From the NCBI GenBank assembly GCA_951801675.1, contig CATONX010000005.1:1-64000 (forward strand): a DNA stretch of 64,000 nucleotides. Direction: 5' to 3'. Origin of the DNA: an uncultured Eubacteriales bacterium (GTDB taxonomy: Bacteria > Bacillota > Clostridia > Oscillospirales > Acutalibacteraceae). The notes below the pieces were generated by a model that was not told where the DNA came from, searched no databases, and was given only the letters and a program-made list of their open reading frames with translations. The position numbers were made by a program, and so were the translations under genes. Positions 8,388 to 17,566 of the stretch are shown in pieces. Every line of letters starts with the position of its first letter. The first letter of the stretch is position 1.

Positions 8388-11300
8388 TCACTCTTTTCTT
8401 CGTGTTGCAGCCGCCTGAATTTCCTGCACGGTGGATTCTTCGATGCCCTGGGGATGATAGCTGGGTTTTCCAAGATAATATCCCTGCATATAATCCGCAC
8501 CAAGGGAAATGAGCGTCTCCATTTCGCTCCTGGTTTCCACCCCTTCCGCGATGACTTTAATGTGTCGTTCCTTGGAATAGGCGATTAGATTTTCGAAGAG
8601 CACCTGCCGGTTTGCATCCTCGTCGATTCCCCGGACGATGGACATGTCGATCTTCACAAAGTCCGGCGTAACCGACAGCAGAACCGCGTCCCCGTTATAT
8701 CCGGAACCGAAATCGTCGAGCGCCAGACAGCAGTCCCAATACTGCACCAGACGCTGCTTGCGGCTGGTAGCCTGCTCGTCGATTTCGTCGTTCTCGGTCA
8801 GCTCGATCACCACGCGGTCCAAAAGCGGGTGGTAAAGCTTTTCAATGTCGTAAATGTCGCTCTCGGTGAGAAGCTGGTTGGGGATGGAGTTGATGAACAC
8901 CTTGCACCCGGCGAGCGCCTCCTTGTTTCGGTCAAAAGCTTTGAGCGCCTTAAACCAAGTTAAATGTTCAATCTGGTAAAGCTTCGACTGGGACCGGGCC
9001 AGACGCAGGACGTCCACCGGCGAATTGAGGGTGCCCATCTGCGGGCGCATAAGCGCTTCATAGGCAAACACCTCGCCGCTCACCGCGTCCACAATGGGCT
9101 GGAAGGCGTATTCCACCAATTCCTCGTCGATGAGCTTGTTGAGATCTTCCCGGCTGCGCAGCAGGAAGGAATCCCGGTTGTAGCTTTCCCGATCGAACTC
9201 ATAAAGCTCGCCTTTGATGGTGTTCTTTACTTTATACATGGCAAAATCCGCGTATTTGATGAGCTCTTCATAGGAAGCGGAATCCTCCGGGTACCAGGAG
9301 ACACCGGCGGAAGCCCGGATTTTAATGGTGCGGGAATCAGGCAGGGTCAGCGTGGCCTTGCGCAGTTCCTCGCGCACGTCCCCGATCACCCGGCGGATGT
9401 GCTGTTTGCTTTCGTAGCCGGAAAGGAACACATAAAACTCATCGCCGGACATGCGTGCAACGATACCGTTATACGCGATGAACTCCTTGAAGATGGAAGC
9501 GGCGCAGCGGATGTACTCGTCACCGAAATCATGGCCATAGGTATCGTTTATGTATTTGAGGTTATCCAGGTCAAACATGATAAACGCCGCCGTACGCAGT
9601 TTTTGCGGAGCTTGAAAACATTTGGCGACCCTGGCATGAAAGGCACGGCGGTTTAAAAGGTTGGTCAGCAGGTCGTAGTCCCGTTCGTACTCGATCTTCT
9701 TCTTTTCGAGCATTTCCTGGGTTACGTCCACCGCCACTCCCAGCATATGCTCCCCGTCCTGCACCAGCTTGACACGCACCCATTTAGGCGCACCTTCTTT
9801 GGTAAGCAGGCGGTAGACCTTCACCTGCCCGCCGTCCTCCGTGGTGTCCACATACCGCTCCTTTTCCCTTAGCATCCTGGCAAACTGCTGGGCCGGAAGA
9901 TAGGACGCTTTGTCGGGGCCGTCAATGTCCATAATGGCAAAAAAGTCGTCGGTACAGAATACGCGGTCCAGGCCCTTTTGCTGCTCGAACGCGCCGATGG
10001 AAATGTTGGCCATATGGATGATTTGGGAAAGCTTGGACGCCGAATCAAAGACGCTGCTGCTCAAGGTTTCCACCGCCGACGCCAGCTCGTCGATCTCCGC
10101 GATGCGGGTTTTCTCCAGCCGCACCGGCTGGGTCGGGTCGCTGTCACGCACCTTGCGCACCAACGCGGTAATGGGCTTTGTGAAGAAGGAACCTACCATC
10201 AGGACGCTGACAATGCTGATAAACAAAGAAAGAATCAGCGCGATGAACACCGCGGTTTGAACGCTTCTTGAGAAGCTCAAAAGGGTCTTGCTTTCCACAA
10301 TTCCGGCCAGCGCCCACTTTTCATTCTCAAAGGGCGTGTTGGAATTATAGAGCTTGAGGTACTGGAGGCTCGCGAAGGTGGTGTCGGTAATCCGTTCATT
10401 TTTCTCGAGCCGGTAAACATTGGTATAGTCCGGCTGCTCCGCGAGGACCACTCGGTCTTCTTCTCCGAACAGCACCTTGGAAATCGGTCCGCTCGCCAGC
10501 ACCAGTTCCACCCGCATATCCTCGTTTTCGTCCACACACAACAGATACGCACCCTTGTCGCTGGCGACCACCTCCGCATAAGGAAGCATGGTGCGCAGGT
10601 AATCGAGCTTGAGCTCCACTCCCAGCACGCCGTACGCTGTTCCATCTGCCTGCCGAAGAGGGATGGAATAGGTGATGATTTCCTCCTCATCGTCGTATAA
10701 GCAAAAAGGGCGGCACCAATAGCCAAGATCAGCGGTGGATATCTGTGGATACTCCACCGCCGCCTGGAAGGGCTTTTGATAGAATCGGCTGTTTTGAGGG
10801 TCGTCGGAGCGAAACTGAAAGGTGGGATACCAGCCGGTATCCATGGGGATGCCCAACGTCTTGGTAATGGCGGAGGGCGCCCGCTCGATGAGCAGGTCGG
10901 AGGTGTCGTTGGGATTGGTCACCGGATCGTCATCTCGGATGTAAAGGCCGGACTTCACCATATCTCCCGATGCCACAGCCGGGTCCTGCCCGTTTAAGAT
11001 CACAAACGCGCCGGTCACCGAATTTTTGCGGATGAGATAGATGATATCCGAACTGATTCCCTCCAAAATCTCGATGGCGAGAGGCGAATTGGCCGTAAGA
11101 TCGGCAAGGGTGGCGTTTTCCTGAGCCAGTACCTGGGCGACCTTGTTGTTGACCGATTCCTCCGTTTCCGTCAAGTTGGACCAGCGCTGGACCATTTCGT
11201 TTTCCAAATAGTTTTTGCGGTTGATAACCCGTTCGTTGAGAATATCAAAGGAATTGTTGTTGAGCTGCTCAATGGTGCCGCCCCAAAGGATGGTGCCGGC

Positions 11301-11393
11301 AAACAGGCCCGCCTGTACCAGCATGACCACAATCATGGGGAAAAGCATCTTTTTCATGATGGAGCTGCCTTTGCGTTTTTTCATTCGCATCAT
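8388..11393 (-). CDS. Membrane sensor with Cache, HAMP, PAS, GGDEF and EAL domains
   Basis: A 1001-residue c-di-GMP turnover protein. TM1 lies at about 15-37, an extracellular double-Cache-like region spans about 40-375, and TM2 at about 380-405 is followed by HAMP (FFTKPITALVRKV). A PAS-like segment follows. The GGDEF domain has ARMSGDEFYVFL, so the first Gly is Ser, which may or may not permit synthesis. The C-terminal EAL domain retains EALMRP, ELTEND, DDFGSGY, KID, AEGVET and QGYYLGKP, so phosphodiesterase activity is likely. It lies 32 bp downstream of an orphan solute-binding lipoprotein, which suggests that a ligand delivered by the lipoprotein is sensed by the Cache region (inference). 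Confidence 0.92.
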   Translation of the reverse strand: MMRMKKRKGSSIMKKMLFPMIVVMLVQAGLFAGTILWGGTIEQLNNNSFDILNERVINRKNYLENEMVQRWSNLTETEESVNNKVAQVLAQENATLADLTANSPLAIEILEGISSDIIYLIRKNSVTGAFVILNGQDPAVASGDMVKSGLYIRDDDPVTNPNDTSDLLIERAPSAITKTLGIPMDTGWYPTFQFRSDDPQNSRFYQKPFQAAVEYPQISTADLGYWCRPFCLYDDEEEIITYSIPLRQADGTAYGVLGVELKLDYLRTMLPYAEVVASDKGAYLLCVDENEDMRVELVLASGPISKVLFGEEDRVVLAEQPDYTNVYRLEKNERITDTTFASLQYLKLYNSNTPFENEKWALAGIVESKTLLSFSRSVQTAVFIALILSLFISIVSVLMVGSFFTKPITALVRKVRDSDPTQPVRLEKTRIAEIDELASAVETLSSSVFDSASKLSQIIHMANISIGAFEQQKGLDRVFCTDDFFAIMDIDGPDKASYLPAQQFARMLREKERYVDTTEDGGQVKVYRLLTKEGAPKWVRVKLVQDGEHMLGVAVDVTQEMLEKKKIEYERDYDLLTNLLNRRAFHARVAKCFQAPQKLRTAAFIMFDLDNLKYINDTYGHDFGDEYIRCAASIFKEFIAYNGIVARMSGDEFYVFLSGYESKQHIRRVIGDVREELRKATLTLPDSRTIKIRASAGVSWYPEDSASYEELIKYADFAMYKVKNTIKGELYEFDRESYNRDSFLLRSREDLNKLIDEELVEYAFQPIVDAVSGEVFAYEALMRPQMGTLNSPVDVLRLARSQSKLYQIEHLTWFKALKAFDRNKEALAGCKVFINSIPNQLLTESDIYDIEKLYHPLLDRVVIELTENDEIDEQATSRKQRLVQYWDCCLALDDFGSGYNGDAVLLSVTPDFVKIDMSIVRGIDEDANRQVLFENLIAYSKERHIKVIAEGVETRSEMETLISLGADYMQGYYLGKPSYHPQGIEESTVQEIQAAATRRKE

Positions 11394-11425
11394 TCTGCTT
11401 TCGCACCTTCAGCTTGGATTTTGAA

Positions 11426-12892
11426 TCATTGGACGGCTGCGGCCAATTCCTTTTTAAAGCGATCGAGCCACGCAGAAAAGTTCTCATCCGTGTTATACTG
11501 CGCCACCGCGTCCTTATGGGACACCGACTGATTCATTAACTCCACCACCGCAGCACGGTCTTCCTTCGCCTTGTTCTGCATCGATGTTTCCAGCACGTTG
11601 CGCGCCTTGGTTCCGCCTTCGAATGCCTTGTTGGTGTAAAGCTCGTACGTGTTTGCCTGCTCGATGGCCACCGGGAGGGATTTCTTCAGGTTTGTGGTGA
11701 CGGTGGAATTCTCCTGCATTTCGAGAGCCTCGCTTACCATCTGCACGTCGTTTGCCTGCTTTTTCACCGGCATATAGCCCGATCCCACGGAAAACGCAAT
11801 GTTGCGCTTTGCGTCAGTAAACCATTTCAAAAATACGGTGGCTGCATATTCCTTGGTTTCGTTGGACTTCGTGACCACCATGCCCGCGCCCTGCTGCACC
11901 GCGCATTTCTGCGCGCCCTCAAAGCAGGGAGCCTGGAACACCTCCACCTCAATGGGGTAGCTTTCCGTGTCGTTGACGGTAACCTTGTCGGGGAAATAGG
12001 CGGCACCGGAGGTTGAGCCTACCAAAGCGATAATATCCCCGGTTTTCGCGTCGTCTGACCGGAATTTCCCGTAGGATGCGAAATACCCGCTGATGTAAGG
12101 CACATAGTAATTGTCCCACAGCTTTCGCATGATTGTCTCATCCACCTGGAAGGTAACCTGACCATTCTTTACCGAGAAGATTTCAGTACCCAGCTGCTTG
12201 CTGCCGATGATAATGTAATTGGCCATAGCGTCCCGCCCGAAGAAGGCCTTGCCGTCGTTTTCTTCCGGCGTCAGGCTGTCGGTCCATTGATAGTAGCTTT
12301 GCGCCACCCGGCACAAGTCTTCCATGGTCTGCAGGTCCTCTTCCTTTGCGCCGGTTGCGGCGGCAAAGCGGTCCCAATCGGTCTTGTTGAGCATGAAAAG
12401 CTCGGTGGATTTCGCAATGGGAAAGATTTTCAGGGATCCTTCCTGGTCGAACCGGCCTTCTTCTATATAGGGGGTGATGTACTCGTCCAGTTCTTCTTTG
12501 GTAAGGTATGCGTCCAGGGAAGCAACCAGCCCCAGCTGGTCTACTTGGTAGGCCGTGTCCGCATAAGCGGCAAACACGTCTGGGATCTCACCCGCGCCCA
12601 CTTTTTTGTTGGCCGCGTCCATTACCTTTTCCACCAGGGCGGAAATGCTGTTGCCCTGACTGAAGGCCTCTACGATGATTCCCTTTTCCTTGCCCACGGT
12701 TTCGTTGAACTCGGTAACCATCCGGTCGAATTCTGTTTTCTGCGGGCCGTTGTAATAATGCCAGATTTCGATGGAAACCGGATTTTTGGGATCCAGCTTT
12801 CCATCAAAGCCGCTGTTCTGGCAGCCTCCCAGCACTGTAATCGCAAGCATCAGCAGCGCCAGCAGCAAACATACCTTTTTTCTCCCTGCCAT
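11426..12892 (-). CDS. Extracellular solute-binding lipoprotein (ABC family 1), orphan
   Basis: An approximately 488-residue protein. I chose the third in-frame ATG (12892) because GGGGGG lies 7 nt upstream; the track start at 12907 lacks an SD. The lipoprotein signal ends in LGGC, and the mature part is of sugar-binding type (VSIEIWHYYNGPQKTEFDRMV, later VFLKWFTDAKRNIAFS). No permease or ATPase gene is adjacent. The next gene is the membrane GGDEF-EAL sensor, so this protein may be a receptor subunit for signalling rather than for uptake. The ligand is not predictable from sequence. Confidence 0.9.
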   Translation of the reverse strand: MAGRKKVCLLLALLMLAITVLGGCQNSGFDGKLDPKNPVSIEIWHYYNGPQKTEFDRMVTEFNETVGKEKGIIVEAFSQGNSISALVEKVMDAANKKVGAGEIPDVFAAYADTAYQVDQLGLVASLDAYLTKEELDEYITPYIEEGRFDQEGSLKIFPIAKSTELFMLNKTDWDRFAAATGAKEEDLQTMEDLCRVAQSYYQWTDSLTPEENDGKAFFGRDAMANYIIIGSKQLGTEIFSVKNGQVTFQVDETIMRKLWDNYYVPYISGYFASYGKFRSDDAKTGDIIALVGSTSGAAYFPDKVTVNDTESYPIEVEVFQAPCFEGAQKCAVQQGAGMVVTKSNETKEYAATVFLKWFTDAKRNIAFSVGSGYMPVKKQANDVQMVSEALEMQENSTVTTNLKKSLPVAIEQANTYELYTNKAFEGGTKARNVLETSMQNKAKEDRAAVVELMNQSVSHKDAVAQYNTDENFSAWLDRFKKELAAAVQ

Positions 12893-12923
12893 TTTCATAC
12901 CCCCCATTTCTTAAATTTTCTCT

Positions 12924-12952
12924 ATTATACTGGAATCCGCCCGAATGTTCCA
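12924..12952 (-). promoter_or_regulatory. Predicted promoter of the lipoprotein/GGDEF-EAL operon
   Basis: The minus strand shows a consensus -10 TATAAT (12929-12924), 17 bp after a weak -35 TGGAAC. It lies about 30 bp upstream of the lipoprotein start. The rest of the 12893-13149 gap is AT-rich and I see no gene in it. Confidence 0.5.
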
Positions 12953-13149
12953 CTGTTTTTCCACTTTTTCTCGATATCGTTCCTTTTTTCAGGCACAAAT
13001 CGCTGTTTCTTTTCTTTTTTCCCCATACAAGCCTTTTTCTTCAATGAGCCTGTCGCTAGACCTCCTCCTTTTTGCAGTCCTTTTCATGAAAAGGAACGGA
13101 TTTTCCATTTCACAATCGGGCCGTACCATACCGTTTGCATGGCGCAGTT

Positions 13150-13662
13150 TTACCTGGGCTGCTCTAAGTCCGGCGGAAACTGGCTGTCGAGAAACCGCCG
13201 GCCCGACCTCGTACAAAAAATCCGCTCCCTCGCCGCAGCAACTGCTTCTTTGCCCGCATTTTCTTCATAAAGGTTCACCAGGAAATCCGCTTCCACGAGG
13301 ATTTGATAATCGAGCCCGTCGATTTCCGTATAGGTGTGATGGCGGGAAACCAGATAGCATACCCGCTCTACCGTCTCCGGGGAGATCTCAAGCCGGGTGA
13401 GCATCTCCCTTGCCACCGGCGGACCTTCTATTTCCTGATAGCTTCCGGCGCTGGATTGGTATTTCATAAGGCTGTTGCGAATCCCCACGTCGTGGACAAC
13501 AGCCGCCAGCCCTAAAATCTCCTGTACCTCTTCCGGCAGTCCCTCCAGCCTTCCGATTGCCTGCGCAAGTGCATACACTTTCAGAAAATGCTGAATGCGT
13601 TTGGGGTCTCCCCGGTCGTACACGATCATGGCATCGATTAACTGCGCTGTCTTTTGTGTCAT
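13150..13662 (-). CDS. HD-domain phosphohydrolase
   Basis: A 170-residue single-domain HD protein. H in QHFLKVYALA, HD in VVHDVGI, SRHH (RHHTYTEIDG) and D in VEADFLVNL form the metal-binding set. Such small Firmicute proteins are usually annotated as HD or putative nucleotide phosphohydrolase, and the substrate is unknown. It is transcribed leftwards, apparently alone, with its own upstream region shared with the divergent glycosyltransferase gene. Confidence 0.85.
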   Translation of the reverse strand: MTQKTAQLIDAMIVYDRGDPKRIQHFLKVYALAQAIGRLEGLPEEVQEILGLAAVVHDVGIRNSLMKYQSSAGSYQEIEGPPVAREMLTRLEISPETVERVCYLVSRHHTYTEIDGLDYQILVEADFLVNLYEENAGKEAVAAARERIFCTRSGRRFLDSQFPPDLEQPR

Positions 13663-13995
13663 GTTTCATTCCTCCAGATTCGCGTTTTTCATTTTCAGGG
13701 CCTCAATGAAACCTTTCCTTCCCGTCAACCCTGCCAAGCCTTGTTTCTTCTGTACATCTCAAACCATCACTCTGCTGTGCGGCTTCGATCGCGTATTTCA
13801 TAGAGTTTCGCGTGTCTTGGATATTTTATCTTTCCAGTGCCGCATAACGCCAACACCGAACGGCAAAAATGAAGCAAACACTGTTGATTGCCCCCTCTTT
13901 TTCCTCGGAACTGCTTGTGTGGCTACTCCCGTCGTCTTTGCAGGAAAGAACCAAATATCTCCCTTTATCCGTTCTTCTTTCCGTCAATCAGTCAA

Positions 13996-14024
13996 TTTAC
14001 ATGTTCATGGAAATATGCTATAGT
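13996..14024 (+). promoter_or_regulatory. Promoter of the methyltransferase/GT2 fusion gene
   Basis: TTTACA and TATAGT are separated by exactly 17 bp, about 150 bp upstream of the start codon. The whole 13663-14171 interval is AT-rich compared with its neighbours. Apart from this promoter I see no gene or RNA in it. Confidence 0.6.
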
Positions 14025-14171
14025 TTTTGAATCAGTAATTTTTCCTATGGATTCAGCTGTTTTTTACCGTCTGGAAATCCAGTGTGTCTTTCGTATTTGT
14101 TAAATGGTTCGAGAAATGGTGCTTTCCATTAGAAATGGAGAAAAGATCAAACCATCATTGGAGGATAACGA

Positions 14172-16895
14172 ATGGATTATCGTCAATTCTACGGAAAAGA
14201 CTATTATGATGCCTACGGTACGGCTGCCGGGGCGGTTTCTTACAAAGATAATCTCAGCCTCAAGGAGTTTTATCAGCAATTCGCTGATAAAATCGTAAAG
14301 GATTTTCATCCCAAAACCTTTTTGGATATCGGCTGTGCGATGGGCACTCTGGTTGCCGCGCTGCGGGACCGAGGGGTACAAGCATATGGAATCGACGTCT
14401 CTGAATACGCCATAGGCCAGGTGCCGGAGGACATCCGGCCCTATTGCAGAGCGCAGTCGGCCTTGGAAAACCTGCCCGCGGATTTCCCAACACATTACGA
14501 TATGGTTTCCTGTATAGAAATGATCGAGCATCTTGAGGAACCGGATGGATTGGCCCTCATTAAGAAGATGTGTACCTATGCCGATACGCTGCTGCTTTCC
14601 TCCACCCCGCAAGCCGGGGATGAGCCCACCCATCTCAATGTACAGCAACCGGAATACTGGGTCAAGCATTTTGCTCCCTATCAGTTTCTGCACAAGCTGG
14701 ATTACGACCCGTCCTACATTTCTCCCCAGGCTCTGTGCTTCTACCACGCCGACCATAAGGAATGGTCGGATTTGATTGAAGACTATGAAAGATACTGCCG
14801 GCTGACCCGTGAGCGAATCGCTGCCCAGTTTGATTCCCTTCTCCGGGAGAAGGATCTCCTCATTTCCAATCTGGAGAATTCCGTTTCTTCCTTAACCGAT
14901 GCAAAAAGTCAAACTGAAACCGCTTTGGAACGGCTCAACGACACCCTGGACGATATGCAAAATCAGCTCAGAGTCCTCATTGCCGATCGGGATTATAAGC
15001 AATCCCTCTATCAGGAGCTTTTAAACTCCACGTGGTGGAAACTCACCAAACCCGGGCGATGGACGGTCACCAAATGCAAAAACGTTTTGCGCAGAATCCC
15101 CCTTGTACCGAAGATGGTAAACAGCTTTCGCTTGTTTCGGCAGATCGGGTTTTCCGGGATTGCAGAAAAAAGGAAAGCAAAACGGATTTTGCGGCGGTAT
15201 ATTCCGAAAAACAGTCTGAGTATTGGAAAATTTATGTCTGCGGAAACCGCGGTCAAGCAGCTCGAAACGCCATTTGACAAAGAGGTAAAAATCAGCATAC
15301 TCGTACCTCTTTATAACACACCTCCGGTCTTTCTCAAGGAAATGATCGACTCCTGCATCAATCAGACCTATCGCAACTGGGAACTTTGCCTGGCGGACGC
15401 CAGCGACAGCGACGACGGCAGAACCGGCGCCATCTGCGCCCAGTACACCGCCAGTGATTCCCGCATCCGGTACAAAAAGCTCTCTGAAAATAAGGGAATT
15501 TCCCACAACACCAACGCTGCCATTGAGATGTCAAGCGGAGACTATATTTCCTTGCTTGATCATGACGATCTGCTCCATCCGGCCGCCCTTTTTGAAGTGC
15601 GCAAGGCAATCGACCAAGGTGCGGACTTTATCTATACCGACGAATTGACCTTTGCCTCCAACATTGACGATGTTACCGTGGTTCATCTGAAACCGGACTT
15701 TGCCATTGATAACCTGCGCAGCAACAACTACATCTGTCATATGTCCACCTTCAGCAGAACGCTGCTCGACCAGGCCGGCTGGTTCAATCCTGAATGTGAC
15801 GGCAGCCAGGATTATGACATTATTTTACGGCTGACGGAAAAAGCAGAGAAAATCGTCCATATTCCGAAAATTCTTTATTATTGGCGCAACCATGCGAAAT
15901 CAGTGGCAAGCGACATCAGTGCAAAGCCCTATTGCATCACCGCAGCCGTTAAAGCTATTTCACAGCATCTTCAGCGGGTGGGCTTAAAAGGGGAAGTTTC
16001 CCCGATTGGTAATATGCCTGGGTTCTATCGAACCAACTATAAGCTTACGTCGAAACCTCTGGTCTCCATTATCATTCCCACCAAGGACCACATTGAAGAT
16101 TTGGACAAGTGTCTGAACTCTATCCTTCGCAAAACCACGTATTCAAACTACGAAATCATTGTCGTGGAAAACAACTCCACCAGTCCCGCCACGTTTGATT
16201 ATTACAAAACCCTGGAAAAATACGACCATGTTCAGGTAGTCACCTGGGAAGGCAAGTTTAACTATTCCGCTATCAATAATTTTGGCGTGACCTTTGCAAA
16301 GGGCGACTATTATCTGCTGCTCAACAACGATGTGGAGATTATCACTCCCAAATGGATCGAAGAAATGCTCATGTACGCCCAGCGGAACGAGGTGGGCGCA
16401 GTCGGTGCAAAGCTTTACTATCCGGATAATACCATCCAGCACGCGGGCTTGGGCATTGGGCTATTGAGTTTGGCCGGCCATCTGTTCCGGGGGGTTCCAC
16501 GCAACAATTACGGATACATGGGACGCCTTTCTTATGCGCAGGATCTCTCCGGTGTCACCGCTGCCTGTATGATGGTGAAAAAGTCGGTGTTCGAAGAGGT
16601 CGGAGGCTTTGACAAAAAGCTGGCGGTGGCGTTCAACGACGTAGATCTCTGCCTGAAAATCCGGCAAGCCGGTTATCTCATCTGCTTTACTCCTTTTGCG
16701 GAGCTTTACCACTACGAATCCAAAAGCCGCGGCAACGACCTGAGTCCCGAGCACTACGCTCGTTTCCGCTCGGAAGTGAACTACTTCCAGAAAAGATGGA
16801 AGTCCGTCTTGCAGCACAACGATCCTTATCTCAATCCGAATTTTGATTATGACAGAGAGGATTTTTCCATCAAGTCCATCGCTTATCATGAATAA
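14172..16895 (+). CDS. Methyltransferase / coiled-coil / tandem GT2 glycosyltransferase fusion
   Basis: A 907-residue protein with a GGAGG SD. Residues about 1-205 are a class I SAM methyltransferase (FLDIGCAMGTLVAALRDRG). Residues about 220-285 form a heptad-like coiled coil. Residues about 370-600 are a first GT-A family 2 domain (ISILVPLYNTPP; LLDHDDLLHP as the DXD-like site). Residues about 625-880 are a second GT2 domain (VSIIIPTKDHIEDLDK; LLNNDVEI). There is no signal peptide or membrane segment. The layout resembles O-antigen or cell-wall glycan assembly enzymes that add two sugars and methylate. The acceptor is unknown, and no other glycan genes are adjacent. It stands alone with its own promoter and terminator. 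Confidence 0.88.
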   Translation: MDYRQFYGKDYYDAYGTAAGAVSYKDNLSLKEFYQQFADKIVKDFHPKTFLDIGCAMGTLVAALRDRGVQAYGIDVSEYAIGQVPEDIRPYCRAQSALENLPADFPTHYDMVSCIEMIEHLEEPDGLALIKKMCTYADTLLLSSTPQAGDEPTHLNVQQPEYWVKHFAPYQFLHKLDYDPSYISPQALCFYHADHKEWSDLIEDYERYCRLTRERIAAQFDSLLREKDLLISNLENSVSSLTDAKSQTETALERLNDTLDDMQNQLRVLIADRDYKQSLYQELLNSTWWKLTKPGRWTVTKCKNVLRRIPLVPKMVNSFRLFRQIGFSGIAEKRKAKRILRRYIPKNSLSIGKFMSAETAVKQLETPFDKEVKISILVPLYNTPPVFLKEMIDSCINQTYRNWELCLADASDSDDGRTGAICAQYTASDSRIRYKKLSENKGISHNTNAAIEMSSGDYISLLDHDDLLHPAALFEVRKAIDQGADFIYTDELTFASNIDDVTVVHLKPDFAIDNLRSNNYICHMSTFSRTLLDQAGWFNPECDGSQDYDIILRLTEKAEKIVHIPKILYYWRNHAKSVASDISAKPYCITAAVKAISQHLQRVGLKGEVSPIGNMPGFYRTNYKLTSKPLVSIIIPTKDHIEDLDKCLNSILRKTTYSNYEIIVVENNSTSPATFDYYKTLEKYDHVQVVTWEGKFNYSAINNFGVTFAKGDYYLLLNNDVEIITPKWIEEMLMYAQRNEVGAVGAKLYYPDNTIQHAGLGIGLLSLAGHLFRGVPRNNYGYMGRLSYAQDLSGVTAACMMVKKSVFEEVGGFDKKLAVAFNDVDLCLKIRQAGYLICFTPFAELYHYESKSRGNDLSPEHYARFRSEVNYFQKRWKSVLQHNDPYLNPNFDYDREDFSIKSIAYHE

Positions 16896-16908
16896 TTCTA
16901 TTCTTTCG

Positions 16909-16940
16909 AAAAAGCACCGGGTGAATACCCGGTGCTTTTT
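16909..16940. terminator. Bidirectional terminator between the GT2 fusion and ANTAR genes
   Basis: AAAAAGCACCGGG and CCCGGTGCTTTTT form a hairpin with A and T tracts on the two sides. It separates the convergent GT2 fusion and ANTAR regulator genes, overlapping the end of the latter. Confidence 0.8.
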
Positions 16941-17508
16941 ACATTTCGTAGGTTTTTAAAATATTCTCCGCCACTTCCCTGCGGGTCACCCGCAGATCCA
17001 TCGCCTGCTTCTCGATATACCGGTGAGCTTGCGCCTCGGTAAAGTGCAGGTGCTGGATGAGCACGCATTTGGCCCGGTCCACCAGGCGGATTTCTTCGAT
17101 CTTCTTCTGCAGCTTGACGTTTTCCTGCTTGAGATTCAAGATTCTCCGTCTGGTGGCGGAAATCAGCTTCAAGGACTGGTAAAAAAGCGCCCGTCCCACC
17201 GGCTTTGGCACCACCAGAATGCCGAATTCCTCCACTTTGGCGGATATGTCGTCCGCCAGCTCGCTTTTGACGATCAAAATGACCCCCGCCGATCCCGACT
17301 GGGCCGCCGTGATGGAAAGCTCATGCCCGAACTCATCGGAAAGCGGCGTGTTGATAAGAATCAGATCAAAGCTTGCGTCCAAAAGGGCGCGCCGGGCGGC
17401 GGTACCGCTTCGAAGCTCGGTAATATCCCCGTAAGACGCGGTGCGCAGCAGCTGCGTGAGCGATTCTCCCGCCTTCTCGGAGCTGGACACCAATAGAACA
17501 CTTTCCAA
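16939..17508 (-). CDS. ANTAR-domain RNA-binding antiterminator with a pseudo-receiver
   Basis: A 189-residue AmiR/NasR-type regulator. Residues 1-115 have a receiver fold, but the phospho-acceptor Asp is Asn53 (LILINTPLSD) and the acidic pocket is SSS instead of DD; the conserved Lys (VVPKPVG) remains. A coiled-coil linker at about 118-140 leads into the ANTAR domain at about 130-189 (AKCVLIQHLHFTEAQAHRYI). ANTAR proteins bind paired hexaloop hairpins in leader RNAs and prevent termination. It starts with TTG, 58 bp downstream of glnA at the end of the glutamate synthase operon. Three nearby nitrogen genes have matching leaders, so it is probably their regulator. With no phosphorylation site, control may come through protein contact or a ligand (inference). 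Confidence 0.9.
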   Translation of the reverse strand: MESVLLVSSSEKAGESLTQLLRTASYGDITELRSGTAARRALLDASFDLILINTPLSDEFGHELSITAAQSGSAGVILIVKSELADDISAKVEEFGILVVPKPVGRALFYQSLKLISATRRRILNLKQENVKLQKKIEEIRLVDRAKCVLIQHLHFTEAQAHRYIEKQAMDLRVTRREVAENILKTYEM

Positions 17509-17566
17509 TCGTCTTCACCACCGTTTTCAAACCTGAGCTAACACTTGGAGCATCGGATGTTCTGCG

